NCBI GenBank assembly: GCA_005879605.1
Contig: VBKE01000001.1
Span: 56,252-120,251 of the forward strand
Source of the DNA: Deltaproteobacteria bacterium
GTDB lineage: Bacteria; Desulfobacterota; Binatia; UBA9968
Length of the DNA: 64,000 nt
Reading direction: 5' to 3'
The position numbers and the translations under genes are program-made. Of this stretch, positions 63,922 to 64,000 are shown piece after piece (position 1 is the stretch's first letter; every line of letters starts with the position of its first letter). The notes under the pieces were generated by a model. It saw only the letters and a list, made by a program, of their open reading frames with translations. It was not told the DNA's origin and did not search any database.

Positions 63922-64000
63922 AGACACCAAGATATGTTTCGGCATCCTGACACGCCAAGATGCGAGAGTTGGTTCCCAGCCAGATCGATTACTCGTGAAT

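Larger units (their letters stand above)
63466..64000. other. Repeat-rich intergenic stretch
   Basis: No supported gene. Contains the second palindrome copy (63573-63596) and the long 9-nt array (63850-63921). Confidence 0.5.

Overview
The window looks like chromosome from an uncultured, fairly GC-rich Gram-negative bacterium, probably a soil or groundwater lineage. Support for an outer membrane comes from several lipobox lipoproteins, an LptF/LptG-type permease, two ArnT-like glycosyltransferases and Tat-type signals. The mix of hydantoinase A/B, paired DGDGHV amidohydrolases, MmgE/PrpD, isoquinoline-oxidoreductase-like Mo hydroxylases and many substrate-binding proteins without permeases is common in metagenome-derived Deltaproteobacteria-like, Binatota or Rokubacteria genomes. 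That placement is inference; no rRNA or tRNA gene was recognised.

Layout. 1-13.5 kb is mostly housekeeping and envelope: a Uup-type ABC-F ATPase, a signal-less NMT1-like binding protein, a gene-poor 2 kb stretch, two lipoproteins (one frameshifted), a VOC protein coupled to a zinc-ribbon protein, an MFS exporter with a sorbosone-dehydrogenase-like protein, an Arg/Asp-rich exported protein with a clear terminator, and a DegP-like lipoprotein protease. 13.5-31.7 kb is a catabolic island: ABM monooxygenase, an oligopeptide-type binding protein broken by an in-frame stop, LLM oxidoreductase, HyuA/HyuB, SDR and RidA on the plus strand; then TauE/SafE, two amidohydrolases, a NahE-like DapA-family aldolase, an Asp/Glu-racemase-fold protein without its usual cysteines, a family-1 binding protein and MmgE/PrpD on the minus strand. 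31.7-43.6 kb joins molybdate uptake (ModABC) to two tandem copies of a Tat-exported Mo/[2Fe-2S] hydroxylase, with a MetE-like protein, a VapBC pair and a TAXI-like protein between them. 43.7-52.1 kb is an envelope island: fatty acid desaturase, two ArnT-like transferases, a DedA protein, a TVP38/DedA-like protein, TatA and an LptG-like permease. 52.3-61.4 kb holds a NarXL-like two-component pair, an SDR, two MFS exporters, two small lipoproteins, a VOC protein and a 1-Cys peroxiredoxin. The last part carries a Phd-type antitoxin next to a zeta-like kinase and repeat-rich DNA.

The most unusual content lies outside the genes. There are short tandem arrays with 7-nt units (five sites) and 9-nt units (two sites), a palindrome present twice with a compensatory base-pair change, a MITE-like hairpin present twice, and a 102-nt repeat about 86% identical that stands upstream of two operons each containing an ArnT-like glycosyltransferase. 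At least four genes or gene fragments are visibly damaged (6.5, 13.8, 14.4 and 31.5 kb), which suggests either active gene decay or assembly errors; raw reads would tell which.
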